Shown piece by piece: positions 9,266 through 16,538 of a stretch of 64,000 nt of DNA. The position numbers and the translations under genes are program-made. A model generated the notes under the pieces. The model ran no database searches. It was not told the origin of the DNA and saw nothing but the letters and a program-made list of their open reading frames with translations. Each line of letters begins with the position of its first letter. Positions within the stretch are counted from its first letter, which is position 1. The DNA lies in the NCBI RefSeq assembly GCF_035645195.1, contig NZ_DASQNA010000018.1, positions 124,001-188,000 of the forward strand, given 5' to 3'. The DNA is from Paenibacillus sp. (GTDB taxonomy: Bacteria; Bacillota; Bacilli; Paenibacillales; YIM-B00363).

Positions 9266-9302
9266 AAGCCTGCGTCCTTAATTGGGACGCAGGCTTTTCT
9301 TG
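9266..9302 (+). terminator. Rho-independent terminator ending the nucleoside operon
   Basis: Near-perfect stem AAGCCTGCGTCC / GGGACGCAGGCTT with a short AT loop, followed by TTTTCTT, 5 bases after the pdp stop codon. Confidence 0.9.
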
Positions 9303-9362
9303 TGCTGGAGGGAAGCTCGCCGTCGCCCGCAGGCCCCCGCACCGCTGCCTCTCGCCGGAACC

Positions 9363-9512
9363 GCACAAAAGTTGTGCTCTTCCCGGCGAACCGCACAAAT
9401 TTTGCGCTGTCGCCGCACATCCGGCTGCCTGCCGCACCCCGCGCCGCCGCCGTCACCCGCCGGAACCGCACAAAATTTGTGCTCTTGCAGGCGAACCGCA
9501 CAACAGTTGTGC
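9363..9512 (-). repeat. Two copies of the paired-palindrome intergenic repeat
   Basis: Two units lie here (9363-9407 and 9468-9512), 105 bases apart. Each consists of a 15-base palindrome of the type GCACAA-N3-TTGTGC, a 15-base linker and a second 15-base palindrome, so palindrome starts are exactly 30 bases apart (9363/9393 and 9468/9498). Read on the minus strand the linkers (GGTTCGCCGGGAAGA, GGTTCGCCTGCAAGA) and the trailing GGTTCCGGCG match the larger array at 40690-41199. The rest of 9303-9731 has no gene; its last 200 bases are AT-rich. Confidence 0.85.
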
Positions 9513-9613
9513 AAACCCACGGTGAGTGCGGCGTGCCAAAAATTTTTTTTAAGATTAGTACAATTTCTCATTTCAATCCCGGCGCGGTTTCGGAGACGTT
9601 CGAGCTTTATTTT

Positions 9614-9630
9614 TATACTCTTCGAGTATA
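9614..9630. promoter_or_regulatory. Palindromic operator candidate upstream of the ABC/TetR operon
   Basis: A perfect 7-bp inverted repeat TATACTC-TTC-GAGTATA. Further AGTATA half-sites occur at 9648-9653 and 9711-9716 and the reverse TATACT at 9691-9696, in the AT-rich promoter region of the exporter operon whose last gene encodes a TetR repressor. Binding by that repressor is inferred. A TTGACA at 9661-9666 may be the -35 box, but no well-spaced consensus -10 is visible. Confidence 0.5.
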
Positions 9631-9731
9631 CCAATTAAATAAATAAAAGTATAAAAACGGTTGACACATGCACTAAATGAGAGTTAAAAATATACTATAA
9701 ACAAATATAAAGTATAAATGAGGTGTCCGAC

Positions 9732-10637
9732 ATGCTAGCAATCGAAGCCGTGCGCGTGACGAAGACGTACGGCGCTGCCCGCGGCGTCAGCAACGTCGAC
9801 CTTGCCGTGGAGCCGGGCGAAATATTCGGCTTTATCGGCCCGAACGGAGCCGGCAAATCGACGACCATCCGCATGCTGATGGGGCTGTCCCGGCCGGACA
9901 GCGGCGCCATCAAGCTCCTCGGCCGGCCGGTGCGGGGAGATGCGGCGGAGCTGCGGGCGTCCGTCGGCTATTTGCCGTCGGAGGTCGAGTTTTACCCCGA
10001 ACTGACGGGCGAGCAGCTGCTCGCGTTCGCGGCGCGCGCCTACGGCTTGCGGCTCGAGCGAACCCGCGCCCGCGAGTATGCGGAGCGCCTCCAATTCGAC
10101 ATGTCGCGCCGCATCAAATCGTATTCGCTCGGCAACCGGAAAAAGCTCGGCATCATCGCCGCCTTGATTCACGAGCCGGAGCTGCTCATCCTCGACGAAC
10201 CGACGTCGGGGCTCGACCCGCTCGTCCAGCAATCGTTCTTCGAGCTGCTGCGGGAGCGGAACCGGGAAGGGGCGACGATCTTTTTCTCGACGCACGTCCT
10301 CACCGAGGTCGAACGGCTTTGCAAACGGGTGGCGTTCCTGAAGGACGGGGAAATTCGCCACGTGTCCGAGGTGGACGCCATCCCCGGGCGCAGCCGGCTG
10401 CATATCGCGGTCGCCTACCAGGAGCCCGGCAGCTTGATCGAAAAATACGAGCTGCGGGCGATCGATCCGCAAGTCTCATACCGCGACGGCGTGCATCATT
10501 TTACGGCGGAGGGGCCGGCGATCCATGAGTCGCTCCGGGATATCGCGCGCTTGCCGATCGCAGACATCGACATCCGCAAGCCGACGCTGGAAGAGTTGTT
10601 CATGGCCTATTACGAGAAGGGAGGCGCCCGCCAATGA
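9732..10637 (+). CDS. ABC transporter ATP-binding protein
   Basis: ATPase subunit of an ABC-2 type exporter, 301 residues. Walker A IGPNGAGKST, Q-loop replaced by the LPSEVEFYPELT segment, signature SLGNRKKLGI (a variant of LSGGQ), Walker B LLILDEPTSGLDP and the switch His in FFSTHVLTEVERL are present. A C-terminal regulatory extension (about 215-301) follows. ATG 9732 is preferred over GTG 9723 because AGGTG at 9721-9725 is then the SD. Translationally coupled to the permease by a 4-base overlap. Substrate unknown; this class often exports drugs or peptides. Confidence 0.88.
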   Translation: MLAIEAVRVTKTYGAARGVSNVDLAVEPGEIFGFIGPNGAGKSTTIRMLMGLSRPDSGAIKLLGRPVRGDAAELRASVGYLPSEVEFYPELTGEQLLAFAARAYGLRLERTRAREYAERLQFDMSRRIKSYSLGNRKKLGIIAALIHEPELLILDEPTSGLDPLVQQSFFELLRERNREGATIFFSTHVLTEVERLCKRVAFLKDGEIRHVSEVDAIPGRSRLHIAVAYQEPGSLIEKYELRAIDPQVSYRDGVHHFTAEGPAIHESLRDIARLPIADIDIRKPTLEELFMAYYEKGGARQ

Positions 10638-11431
10638 TCAAAGCGAATGTGATCCAACTGGAATGGAAGCTGGGACGGCGGGGCTTCGCGACCGCGGCGG
10701 TCGTCGTTCTGTCGTTCCTCGCGATGTTCGCCGGCGTCGCGGACATGTATACCGGAAACGAGGAACTCATGAAGCTGGTAGAATCGTATCCGCCGGCACT
10801 GCTCGCCGCCGTCGGCATCGACCCGGCCGCGCTGACGACGTTCGAAGGCTGGATGTCGACGCAGCCGTACACGTTCTACACGCTGCTGATGGGCGTCTTC
10901 GGCTCGATGTGGGCGGCGGCGTCGATCGCCAAGGAGCGGGACCGCGGCACGGCGGAGTGGCTGTTCTCGCTGCCGTACGGCCGCGCGCAAATCTATTTCT
11001 CGAAAGCGGCGGCGCATGGACTGCAGGTGACCGCGGTGTACGCGCTCGGCGTCGCGGCGACGCTCGGCGTCGGATACGCGGCGGCGGACGTGAACGAGCC
11101 CGGTAAGGTGGCGCTGCTGCTGACCGGCGGGTATTTGACGGCGCTGGCGTTCAGCGGCCTCGGCTTCGCGCTGACGGCGCTGCTGCGGTCGGAACGCTCG
11201 GCGATGGGCGCCGCGGCCGGCATCGTCGTCGTTTCGTTCCTGCTGAACATGCTGGACGGACTGCAAGGCGGCATCCGCCGGCTGGCGCAGCTCAGTCTAT
11301 TCCAAGCGTTCGACAGCGGCGACATCTTGGCCGAAGGCGTCTTGACACCGCTCGGCGTCGGGACTACATTAGGGATATATATCGTCGGCTTGCTCGTCGG
11401 ATGGGCGGTGTTGCGCCGTCAGGACGTGTAA
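10634..11431 (+). CDS. ABC-2 type transporter permease
   Basis: Membrane subunit (265 residues) of the exporter. About six hydrophobic segments are visible, including AAVVVLSFLAMFAGVAD, FYTLLMGVFGSMWAAASI, VTAVYALGVAATLGVGYA and GIYIVGLLVGWAVL. The IAKERDRGTAEWLFSLPYGR motif after the second segment is typical of ABC-2 permeases. The start codon overlaps the ATPase stop codon, which supports a one-to-one complex. Substrate not inferable. Confidence 0.85.
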   Translation: MIKANVIQLEWKLGRRGFATAAVVVLSFLAMFAGVADMYTGNEELMKLVESYPPALLAAVGIDPAALTTFEGWMSTQPYTFYTLLMGVFGSMWAAASIAKERDRGTAEWLFSLPYGRAQIYFSKAAAHGLQVTAVYALGVAATLGVGYAAADVNEPGKVALLLTGGYLTALAFSGLGFALTALLRSERSAMGAAAGIVVVSFLLNMLDGLQGGIRRLAQLSLFQAFDSGDILAEGVLTPLGVGTTLGIYIVGLLVGWAVLRRQDV

Positions 11432-11469
11432 AGGGGAAGCGCGGCGGCGGCAGCGAGGAGCAGGGTAAG

Positions 11470-12063
11470 GTGAACGAACCGAAAAAGCCGAAAGAACAGG
11501 AGAAGCGCCGAAGCATCGTCGAAACGGCGGAGCGGCTGTTTTGCAGCCGGGGCATCGCCGAGACGAGCATGGACGACGTCGCGGAGGCGGTTCCCGTCTC
11601 GAAAATGACGCTGTATAAATATGTGGGGAGCAAAGACCAGCTGCTCGATTTGGTGCTGGACGCCTTGATGGAACGCGGGCAAGAGGACTTTCGGTCGATG
11701 CTGGAAGGCGCGCCGTCCCCGCTCGAAGCGTTCAAAGCGATGGCGCAGTACCGCGGAATGGATCATATCAACGGCGCGTTCGTGAGCGATTTGATGCGGC
11801 TGTATCCGGAGAAGGCGAAGCGGATCGTGCAGCTGCAGTATCAGACCGTGACGCCGCTGATGGAACGGCTTATTTTCGAAGGCCAGCAGAAAGGCCAAAT
11901 CCGCAAAGATTTGTCGCCCCACGTCGTGCTGCTGTTCATGATGGGGCTGAAAGATTTCGTCGCCCGCTCCGAGGCGATGGGCGGCCCGCTCGACGTTCGT
12001 ACGGTCGGGGAGCAGCTGCTCTCGATTTTGTATTATGGCATCGTCGCCCCGGATCAGGTATAA
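11470..12063 (+). CDS. TetR/AcrR-family transcriptional regulator
   Basis: A 197-residue TetR-type repressor. The N-terminal helix-turn-helix (about 10-55) reads IVETAERLFCSRGIAETSMDDVAEAV with recognition helix SKMTLYKYVGSKDQLL; the C-terminal all-helical ligand domain is not conserved. GTG 11470 is chosen because GAGGAG lies 9 bases upstream; an in-frame ATG at 11401 would overlap the permease and lacks an SD. Last gene of the exporter operon, so it probably autoregulates through the palindromes at 9614-9716 (inference). Confidence 0.85.
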   Translation: MNEPKKPKEQEKRRSIVETAERLFCSRGIAETSMDDVAEAVPVSKMTLYKYVGSKDQLLDLVLDALMERGQEDFRSMLEGAPSPLEAFKAMAQYRGMDHINGAFVSDLMRLYPEKAKRIVQLQYQTVTPLMERLIFEGQQKGQIRKDLSPHVVLLFMMGLKDFVARSEAMGGPLDVRTVGEQLLSILYYGIVAPDQV

Positions 12064-12091
12064 TTTATAAAAAATACGGCCGCGAAGCACG

Positions 12092-12130
12092 CGCCGCTCG
12101 GTTCTCTTCAGGAGAACGGGCGGCGTTTTT
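12092..12130 (+). terminator. Rho-independent terminator of the exporter operon
   Basis: Long GC-rich stem CGCCGCTCGGTTCTC / GAGAACGGGCGGCG followed by five T, 29 bases after the TetR stop codon. Confidence 0.88.
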
Positions 12131-12160
12131 GCGTTTCGCGGCGCAGGAGGACACGCGCGA

Positions 12161-12805
12161 TTGAGTACGACGGCCGCATTCGAAACCGAGTATAAAAGCT
12201 GGCTCGTAAGCTTCGCGGCGGCGGGCGCCGGAGGGAGGAGGCCGACGCGGGCGGAGCGGCTGTTCGCGCGGCGCGTCTGGTGGCCGGCGTTCCGCTCGTT
12301 CGAGCGGCTGCGCCCCGGGGAGCGGGCGGGGGACGAGCGCGCGGGCCGGTTCGAATACGCCCGCGAGCCGTTCGCCATCGCGGTGGAAATCGACGGAGGC
12401 GATCCCGCGAAGGAGGCGAACGCCGCCTCGCGGCCGGCGCGCCCGCCCGAGACAACCGGGGCCGCGCCGACGATACGCGTCGCCGTCCGGTTCTCGTACG
12501 GCGACGTGCGGGACGCTCCCGAGCGGTGCCGCGAAGCGCTGGCCGCTTTGTTCGCGCGGCTGTATCCGGAATCGATCGCGAGCGACGGCCTCGCCCCGTG
12601 CGAGCGGGAAATCGCCCGTCTGGCGCAGCAAGCGCCGCGGCCGATTACGCCGGCGGACGTCTCCCGCCTGCTGCGAGTCTGCGACAAGACGGCCCGCAAA
12701 AAGCTGAAAGCGTTGGTCGCCAAGCGGGTGCTGCGTCCCGCCGGGCGAGGCGCGGGCCGCATCCGCGCATACAAGCCCGCCGAGGCGCGGGCGACCCTCC
12801 GCTGA
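12161..12805 (+). CDS. Degenerate DUF559/Vsr-like nuclease-fold protein fused to a winged helix
   Basis: A 214-residue protein without a recognised name. Residues 63-131 resemble the PD-(D/E)XK/DUF559 core: FEYAREPFAIAVEIDGGD (hydrophobic strand ending in EIDG) and VAVRFSYGDVRDAPERCREAL (the VLRF-type strand and helix). The stretch between them (81-105), which should hold the conserved basic helix, is instead Ala/Pro-rich, and the first acidic position is Glu (FEYA), so catalysis is doubtful. Residues 160-206 form a wHTH-like segment (ITPADVSRLLRVCDKTARKKLKALVAK). TTG start, with AGGAGG about 10 bases upstream. Assignment is inference from motif memory. Confidence 0.5.
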   Translation: MSTTAAFETEYKSWLVSFAAAGAGGRRPTRAERLFARRVWWPAFRSFERLRPGERAGDERAGRFEYAREPFAIAVEIDGGDPAKEANAASRPARPPETTGAAPTIRVAVRFSYGDVRDAPERCREALAALFARLYPESIASDGLAPCEREIARLAQQAPRPITPADVSRLLRVCDKTARKKLKALVAKRVLRPAGRGAGRIRAYKPAEARATLR

Positions 12806-12833
12806 CGCCGGGAAATTTCCCGCGAAAAAAAGG

Positions 12834-12862
12834 CGCCGCCGCGCCTCGAGGGCGGCGTCCTT
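12834..12862 (+). terminator. Weak hairpin after the nuclease-like gene
   Basis: CGCCGCC (12834-12840) pairs with GGCGGCG (12851-12857) and is followed by TCCTT only, so termination would be inefficient. A second palindrome, GGGAAATTTCCC, lies just upstream at about 12810-12821. Confidence 0.35.
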
Positions 12863-12964
12863 CCGGTATAAAACGGTCCAGCGCCGTCAACAATGGTAAA
12901 AGCGCACAAACCGCATTTTGCCAATTTCTCGCGAAGGGCAATGCAGAATCAGGAGGGGTAGAAT

Positions 12965-14170
12965 TTGTTTAAAGCACAGACGAAACGACTTGCAACGACC
13001 ATCCTCGCCATGCTTATCGCTTTATCGTTCAGCACCGCCGCCAGCGCTTCCATCGGGGCGGACGAAGCTGCCACCGCGCAGGCGCCGGCGGTCGACCTCG
13101 CGCCGAACGCGCGGTCCGCGATTTTGATGGACGCCGACACCGGCACCGTCATCTTCGAGAAAAACAAGGCGGAGAAGCTGCCTCCGGCATCGATCACGAA
13201 AATTATGACGATGCTGCTCATCATGGAGGCGCTGGACGCCGGCAAAATCAAGTTCGACGACCCCGTGACGACGAGCGAATACGCGGCTTCGATGGGCGGC
13301 TCGCAAATTTTCCTCGAGGTCGGCGAGACGATGACGGTCCGCGAAATGCTGAAGGGCATCGCGATGGCGTCCGGCAACGACGCGTCCGTCGCGATGGCCG
13401 AGAAAATCGCCGGCAGCGAAGCAGCGTTCGTCCAAATGATGAACGAGCGCGCGAAAGAACTCGGCATGAACAACACGAATTTCGTGAACGTGAACGGATT
13501 GCCGGCGGACAACCACTATACGACGGCGGAAGATATCGCGATCATGTCGCGCGAGCTCATGAAGCACGAGGAAATTACGTCTTTTACGAGCGTCTACCAA
13601 GACTATCTGCGCAAAGATTCCGAGAAGCCGTTCTGGCTCGTCAACACGAATAAGCTCGTCCGCTTTTATTCCGGCGCGGACGGCCTGAAGACGGGGTATA
13701 CGAGCGAAGCGAAGTTTTGTTTGTCCGCGACGGCGAAGCGGGACAACTTCCGCGTCATCGCGGTCGTGCTCGGCGAGCCGGACACGAAAACGCGCAACGC
13801 CGAAGTGACGGCGCTGTTCGATTACGCGTTCGCTCAATTCCAGAACCACATTCTGATTAAGGACGGCGACCCGATCGGCACGATCCGCGTCGAGAAGGGA
13901 CAGCAGCCGTACATCGAGCTGAAAGCCGACCACCAATACAGCGTGCTGCTCCGCAAAGGCGAGTCGACGAACGACATCCGCTACGAGTTAACCTACGACG
14001 AAAACTTGAAGGCGCCGATCGCCATCGGCCAACGAATCGGCAAAATCGTCGTCTATAAGGGCGACGGGGTGCTACGAGAGTACGATATCGAGTCGCCGGT
14101 CGACATCCAAACCGCCAGCTGGTGGACCATCCTGAAGCGAACCGCATCGAAGCTGTTTTTGATCGAGTGA
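12965..14170 (+). CDS. dacF: D-alanyl-D-alanine carboxypeptidase DacF
   Basis: Penicillin-binding DD-carboxypeptidase (S11 family), 401 residues, trimming peptidoglycan pentapeptides; in Bacillus DacF acts in the forespore on cortex cross-linking. A signal peptide (LATTILAMLIALSFSTAASA) is followed by SxxK (S76-K79, ASITKIM), SGND (SxN) and KTG in LKTGYT, then a C-terminal beta-rich domain and an amphipathic end (TASWWTILKRTASKLF). TTG start with AGGAGGGG 6 bases upstream. Directly before spoIIAA as in B. subtilis. No convincing sigma-F promoter was found. Confidence 0.92.
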   Translation: MFKAQTKRLATTILAMLIALSFSTAASASIGADEAATAQAPAVDLAPNARSAILMDADTGTVIFEKNKAEKLPPASITKIMTMLLIMEALDAGKIKFDDPVTTSEYAASMGGSQIFLEVGETMTVREMLKGIAMASGNDASVAMAEKIAGSEAAFVQMMNERAKELGMNNTNFVNVNGLPADNHYTTAEDIAIMSRELMKHEEITSFTSVYQDYLRKDSEKPFWLVNTNKLVRFYSGADGLKTGYTSEAKFCLSATAKRDNFRVIAVVLGEPDTKTRNAEVTALFDYAFAQFQNHILIKDGDPIGTIRVEKGQQPYIELKADHQYSVLLRKGESTNDIRYELTYDENLKAPIAIGQRIGKIVVYKGDGVLREYDIESPVDIQTASWWTILKRTASKLFLIE

Positions 14171-14190
14171 CCGAGTTCCGACCCTAACGT

Positions 14191-14212
14191 CCCCGCCGAC
14201 ATTCCGGCGGGG
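14191..14212 (+). terminator. GC hairpin between dacF and spoIIAA
   Basis: CCCCGCCG / CGGCGGGG stem with a short loop; no T run follows, so it may slow rather than stop readthrough from dacF into spoIIAA. Confidence 0.4.
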
Positions 14213-14311
14213 GCGAGGCGTCGTTCCGACGCTCATATCAACCTAGCAAATTCCCGAGGTTCCTGCGAAATAGAGTGGAAAATGTCGCATTGCTTCTAGT
14301 TTTGTCGGCAG

Positions 14312-14341
14312 GCAGGAAAGGAAGAACCTTCCGTAGAATTG
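14312..14341 (+). promoter_or_regulatory. Predicted sigma-H promoter of the spoIIA operon
   Basis: GCAGGAAAG (14312-14320) fits the sigma-H -35 consensus RNAGGAWWW in all but the last base. GTAGAATTG (14333-14341) fits RNNGAATWW in all but the last base. The spacer is 12 bases. It sits 34 bases upstream of spoIIAA, whose B. subtilis counterpart is sigma-H controlled. Confidence 0.7.
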
Positions 14342-14374
14342 GAACGGACAAGACCAGGAAGGAGAGGGAACAGC

Positions 14375-14728
14375 ATGAGCTTCGGCATTCATATGGAGCA
14401 GCATCGTCAAGCGCTCATCGTCCGGATGACCGGCGAATTGGACCATCATTCGGCGGACTCGGCTCGCACGCAAATGGAAGACGCCATTATTCGGGGGAAC
14501 GTCACGCATCTCGTGTTAAGCTTGAAAGATTTATCCTTCATGGACAGCTCCGGCATCGGCGTCATCTTGGGCCGGTACAAGCTGATCACGAGCCGGGGCG
14601 GCCGCATGGTCGTCTGCGACGTATCGCCGGCGGTTCGCCGCCTGTTCGATATGTCCGGCTTGTTCAAGATCGTATCGATCGAACAAAACGAGCGAGAGGC
14701 GCTCTCGAGTCTGGGGGTCGTATCATGA
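14375..14728 (+). CDS. spoIIAA: Anti-sigma-F factor antagonist SpoIIAA
   Basis: STAS-domain protein of 117 residues that releases sigma-F by binding SpoIIAB. The regulatory phosphorylation site Ser58 lies in [13 protein letters not shown], at the position known from B. subtilis. When dephosphorylated by SpoIIE it frees sigma-F in the forespore. The ATG at 14375 follows GGAAGGAGAGGG with a 6-base gap; an earlier in-frame ATG (14339) precedes this SD and would add a non-conserved Arg-rich leader. The stop overlaps the spoIIAB start. Confidence 0.95.
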   Translation: MSFGIHMEQHRQALIVRMTGELDHHSADSARTQMEDAIIRGNVTHLVLSLKDLSFMDSSGIGVILGRYKLITSRGGRMVVCDVSPAVRRLFDMSGLFKIVSIEQNEREALSSLGVVS

Positions 14729-15171
14729 GCGAAACGAATTTCATGACGCTGCAGTTCGCCAGCCGGTCCGTGAACGAATCGTTCGCGCGCGTCGCGGTCG
14801 CGGCGTTCGCGAGCCAATTGGACCCGACGCTCGACGAGCTGACGGATATCAAGACCGTCATCTCGGAGGCGGTGACGAACGCGATCATTCACGGGTACAA
14901 CGAGGACCCGAGCGGCGTCGTCACGATCCGCGGCCGGATCGAAGGCGACATGCTGTATTTGACCGTCGAAGACGAGGGCGGCGGCATCGAAGATTTGGAG
15001 CTGGCGCGCACGCCGCTCTACACTTCGAAGCCGGAGCTGGAGCGCTCGGGCATGGGCTTTACGATTATGGAAAACTTCATGGATCGCGTCGAGGTGTTCT
15101 CCGAGCCCGGCAAAGGCACGAAGGTAGAGATGGCGAAGCGGATCGAGTCGAAAAAAGTGATGTATAACTAG
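14725..15171 (+). CDS. spoIIAB: Anti-sigma-F factor / serine kinase SpoIIAB
   Basis: GHKL-type kinase of 148 residues that both sequesters sigma-F and phosphorylates SpoIIAA. N-box [13 protein letters not shown]1 box DEGGGIED and G2 box [10 protein letters not shown] form the ATP site. The ATG overlaps the spoIIAA stop by 4 bases (translational coupling), and sigF starts 11 bases after its stop, which fits the need for balanced amounts of the three proteins. Confidence 0.95.
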   Translation: MSETNFMTLQFASRSVNESFARVAVAAFASQLDPTLDELTDIKTVISEAVTNAIIHGYNEDPSGVVTIRGRIEGDMLYLTVEDEGGGIEDLELARTPLYTSKPELERSGMGFTIMENFMDRVEVFSEPGKGTKVEMAKRIESKKVMYN

Positions 15172-15182
15172 GAGTTGGGCAG

Positions 15183-15938
15183 ATGGATGTCGATGTAAAG
15201 AACGCCTCGCACAGCTACCTTGACGACGCCGAAGTCAAGCGCCTGATCGCGCTCAGCCAAGCCGGCGAAACGACCGCGCGCGACACGCTCGTCAATTGCA
15301 ACATCCGCTTGGTCTGGTCGGTCGTGCAGCGGTTTCTCAACCGCGGGTACGAACCGGAGGACCTGTTCCAAATCGGCTGCATCGGGCTGCTGAAGTCGAT
15401 CGATAAATTCGACTTGTCCTACGACGTGAAGTTTTCCACGTACGCCGTGCCGATGATTATCGGGGAAATCCAACGATTCCTCCGGGACGACGGAACGGTG
15501 AAGGTGAGCCGATCGCTCAAGGAAATGGCGAACAAGGTGCGCAAGACGAAGGACGAGTTGTCCAAGCGCCTCGGCCGGCTGCCGACGATCGGCGAAGTCG
15601 CGGAGGAGCTCGGCGTCACGCCGGAAGAAATCGTGTTCGCGCAGGAGGCCAACAAGCCGCCGTCTTCGATCCACGAGACGGTGTTCGAGAACGACGGCGA
15701 TCCGATTACGCTGATGGACCAAATCGCGGACGACTCGCAGGAGCGATGGTTTGACAAGCTGGCGTTGGGCGAAGCGATCAACGCGCTGTCCGAACGGGAG
15801 CGCTTGATCGTTTACCTAAGGTACTACAAGGACCAGACGCAATCCGAGGTCGCCTCCAGGCTGGGCATTTCCCAGGTGCAGGTGTCGAGGCTCGAGAAAA
15901 AGATATTGCAAAGCATCAAAGACCAGATCGCCCAATAG
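15183..15938 (+). CDS. sigF: RNA polymerase sigma-F factor
   Basis: Forespore-specific sigma factor of 251 residues. Region 2 (NCNIRLVWSVVQRFLNRGYEPEDLFQIGCIGLLKSIDKFD, aromatic -10-melting residues in KFSTYAVPMIIGEIQRFLR), region 3 (RLGRLPTIGEVAEELGVT) and region 4 helix-turn-helix (SEVASRLGISQVQVSRLEKK) are complete. Last gene of the spoIIA operon; its terminator overlaps the final codons. Confidence 0.95.
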   Translation: MDVDVKNASHSYLDDAEVKRLIALSQAGETTARDTLVNCNIRLVWSVVQRFLNRGYEPEDLFQIGCIGLLKSIDKFDLSYDVKFSTYAVPMIIGEIQRFLRDDGTVKVSRSLKEMANKVRKTKDELSKRLGRLPTIGEVAEELGVTPEEIVFAQEANKPPSSIHETVFENDGDPITLMDQIADDSQERWFDKLALGEAINALSERERLIVYLRYYKDQTQSEVASRLGISQVQVSRLEKKILQSIKDQIAQ

Positions 15939-15955
15939 GGCGGTCTGGTTTTTTG
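15921..15955 (+). terminator. Rho-independent terminator of the spoIIA operon
   Basis: Stem GACCAGATCGCCC / GGGCGGTCTGGT with an AATA loop that contains part of the sigF stop codon, followed by six T. The stem overlaps the last codons of sigF. Confidence 0.85.
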
Positions 15956-15984
15956 GCTTGTTCGCGAAGGTGCGCCGCCGCAAG

Positions 15985-16401
15985 TCAGCCGGCCGTCCCG
16001 CCGATCCGCCGCACCATCGCTTCGCGGCGCACGAAGCCGTACTGCTCGTACAGGCCGTGCGCGTCCCGCGTGCCGAGCCCCATATGCGTATCCTTCAGCG
16101 TCGGATGCTCGACCGCGGCGGCGACCAACCGTTTGCCGACGCCCCGGCCGCGATGCGCCTCGTCGACGATGACGTCGCAAATCCAAGAGAACGTCGCCCC
16201 GTCCGTAATCGCGCGCAGAAATCCGACCTGCTTCCCGCCGGCGAACGCCGAGAGGCAGACCGAGCCTGCGATGCTCCTTAGAATCGTCGCCCGGCTCCGT
16301 TCGGCCGCCCAATACGAGCCCGCCAGCCATCCGCACAGCGCGTCGACGTCGATGCGCTCCGCTTCGTCCGTAATCGTGAGGTCGTCCCAAGTCCATTCCA
16401 T
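15985..16401 (-). CDS. GNAT-family N-acetyltransferase
   Basis: A 138-residue acetyl-CoA dependent N-acetyltransferase. Conserved motif A reads ICDVIVDEAHRGRGVGKRLVAAAVEHP (R-G-x-G-x pyrophosphate loop) and motif B LGTRDAHGLYEQYGFVRRE with the usual YxxxGF. The start at 16401 (MEWTWDDLTIT) has AAGGAGG about 9 bases upstream on the minus strand; the longer open frame begins with non-conserved residues. Divergent from the MocR regulator, which may control it. Acceptor substrate unknown. Confidence 0.85.
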   Translation of the reverse strand: MEWTWDDLTITDEAERIDVDALCGWLAGSYWAAERSRATILRSIAGSVCLSAFAGGKQVGFLRAITDGATFSWICDVIVDEAHRGRGVGKRLVAAAVEHPTLKDTHMGLGTRDAHGLYEQYGFVRREAMVRRIGGTAG

Positions 16402-16452
16402 GTCGGTTTGCCTCCTTGATCCTTCTCGAAATCTAGTTCCTTGGGTATGATT

Positions 16453-16463
16453 GGTATAATACC
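16453..16463. promoter_or_regulatory. Palindrome with TATAAT in the GNAT/MocR divergent region
   Basis: GGTATAATACC is an 11-base palindrome containing a consensus TATAAT (16455-16460) midway between the two divergent genes. It may serve as -10 element and operator; no clear -35 box is spaced correctly on either strand. Confidence 0.4.
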
Positions 16464-16538
16464 TTGAAAGCGAGATCCTCAGGAAGCGCGAGTTCGTTCG
16501 ATTGTACGGGTACAAATTGCGCGGAAGGCGGCGATTCG

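Noticed and set aside
9278-9646. Overlapping small frames in the 9.3-9.65 kb intergenic region
   Set aside because: Their NRTK..VLF-like repeats are simply the translated palindromic DNA repeat; frames exist on both strands and have no SD.
9661-9696. Standard sigma-A promoter TTGACA ... TATACT before the ABC operon
   Set aside because: The spacing is 24 bases, too long; the TATACT is more likely an operator half-site, or another -10 is used.
12895-12945. Sigma-F promoter for dacF
   Set aside because: GCATT and a GGGCAATGCA stretch are present, but spacing and several -10 positions do not fit the consensus.
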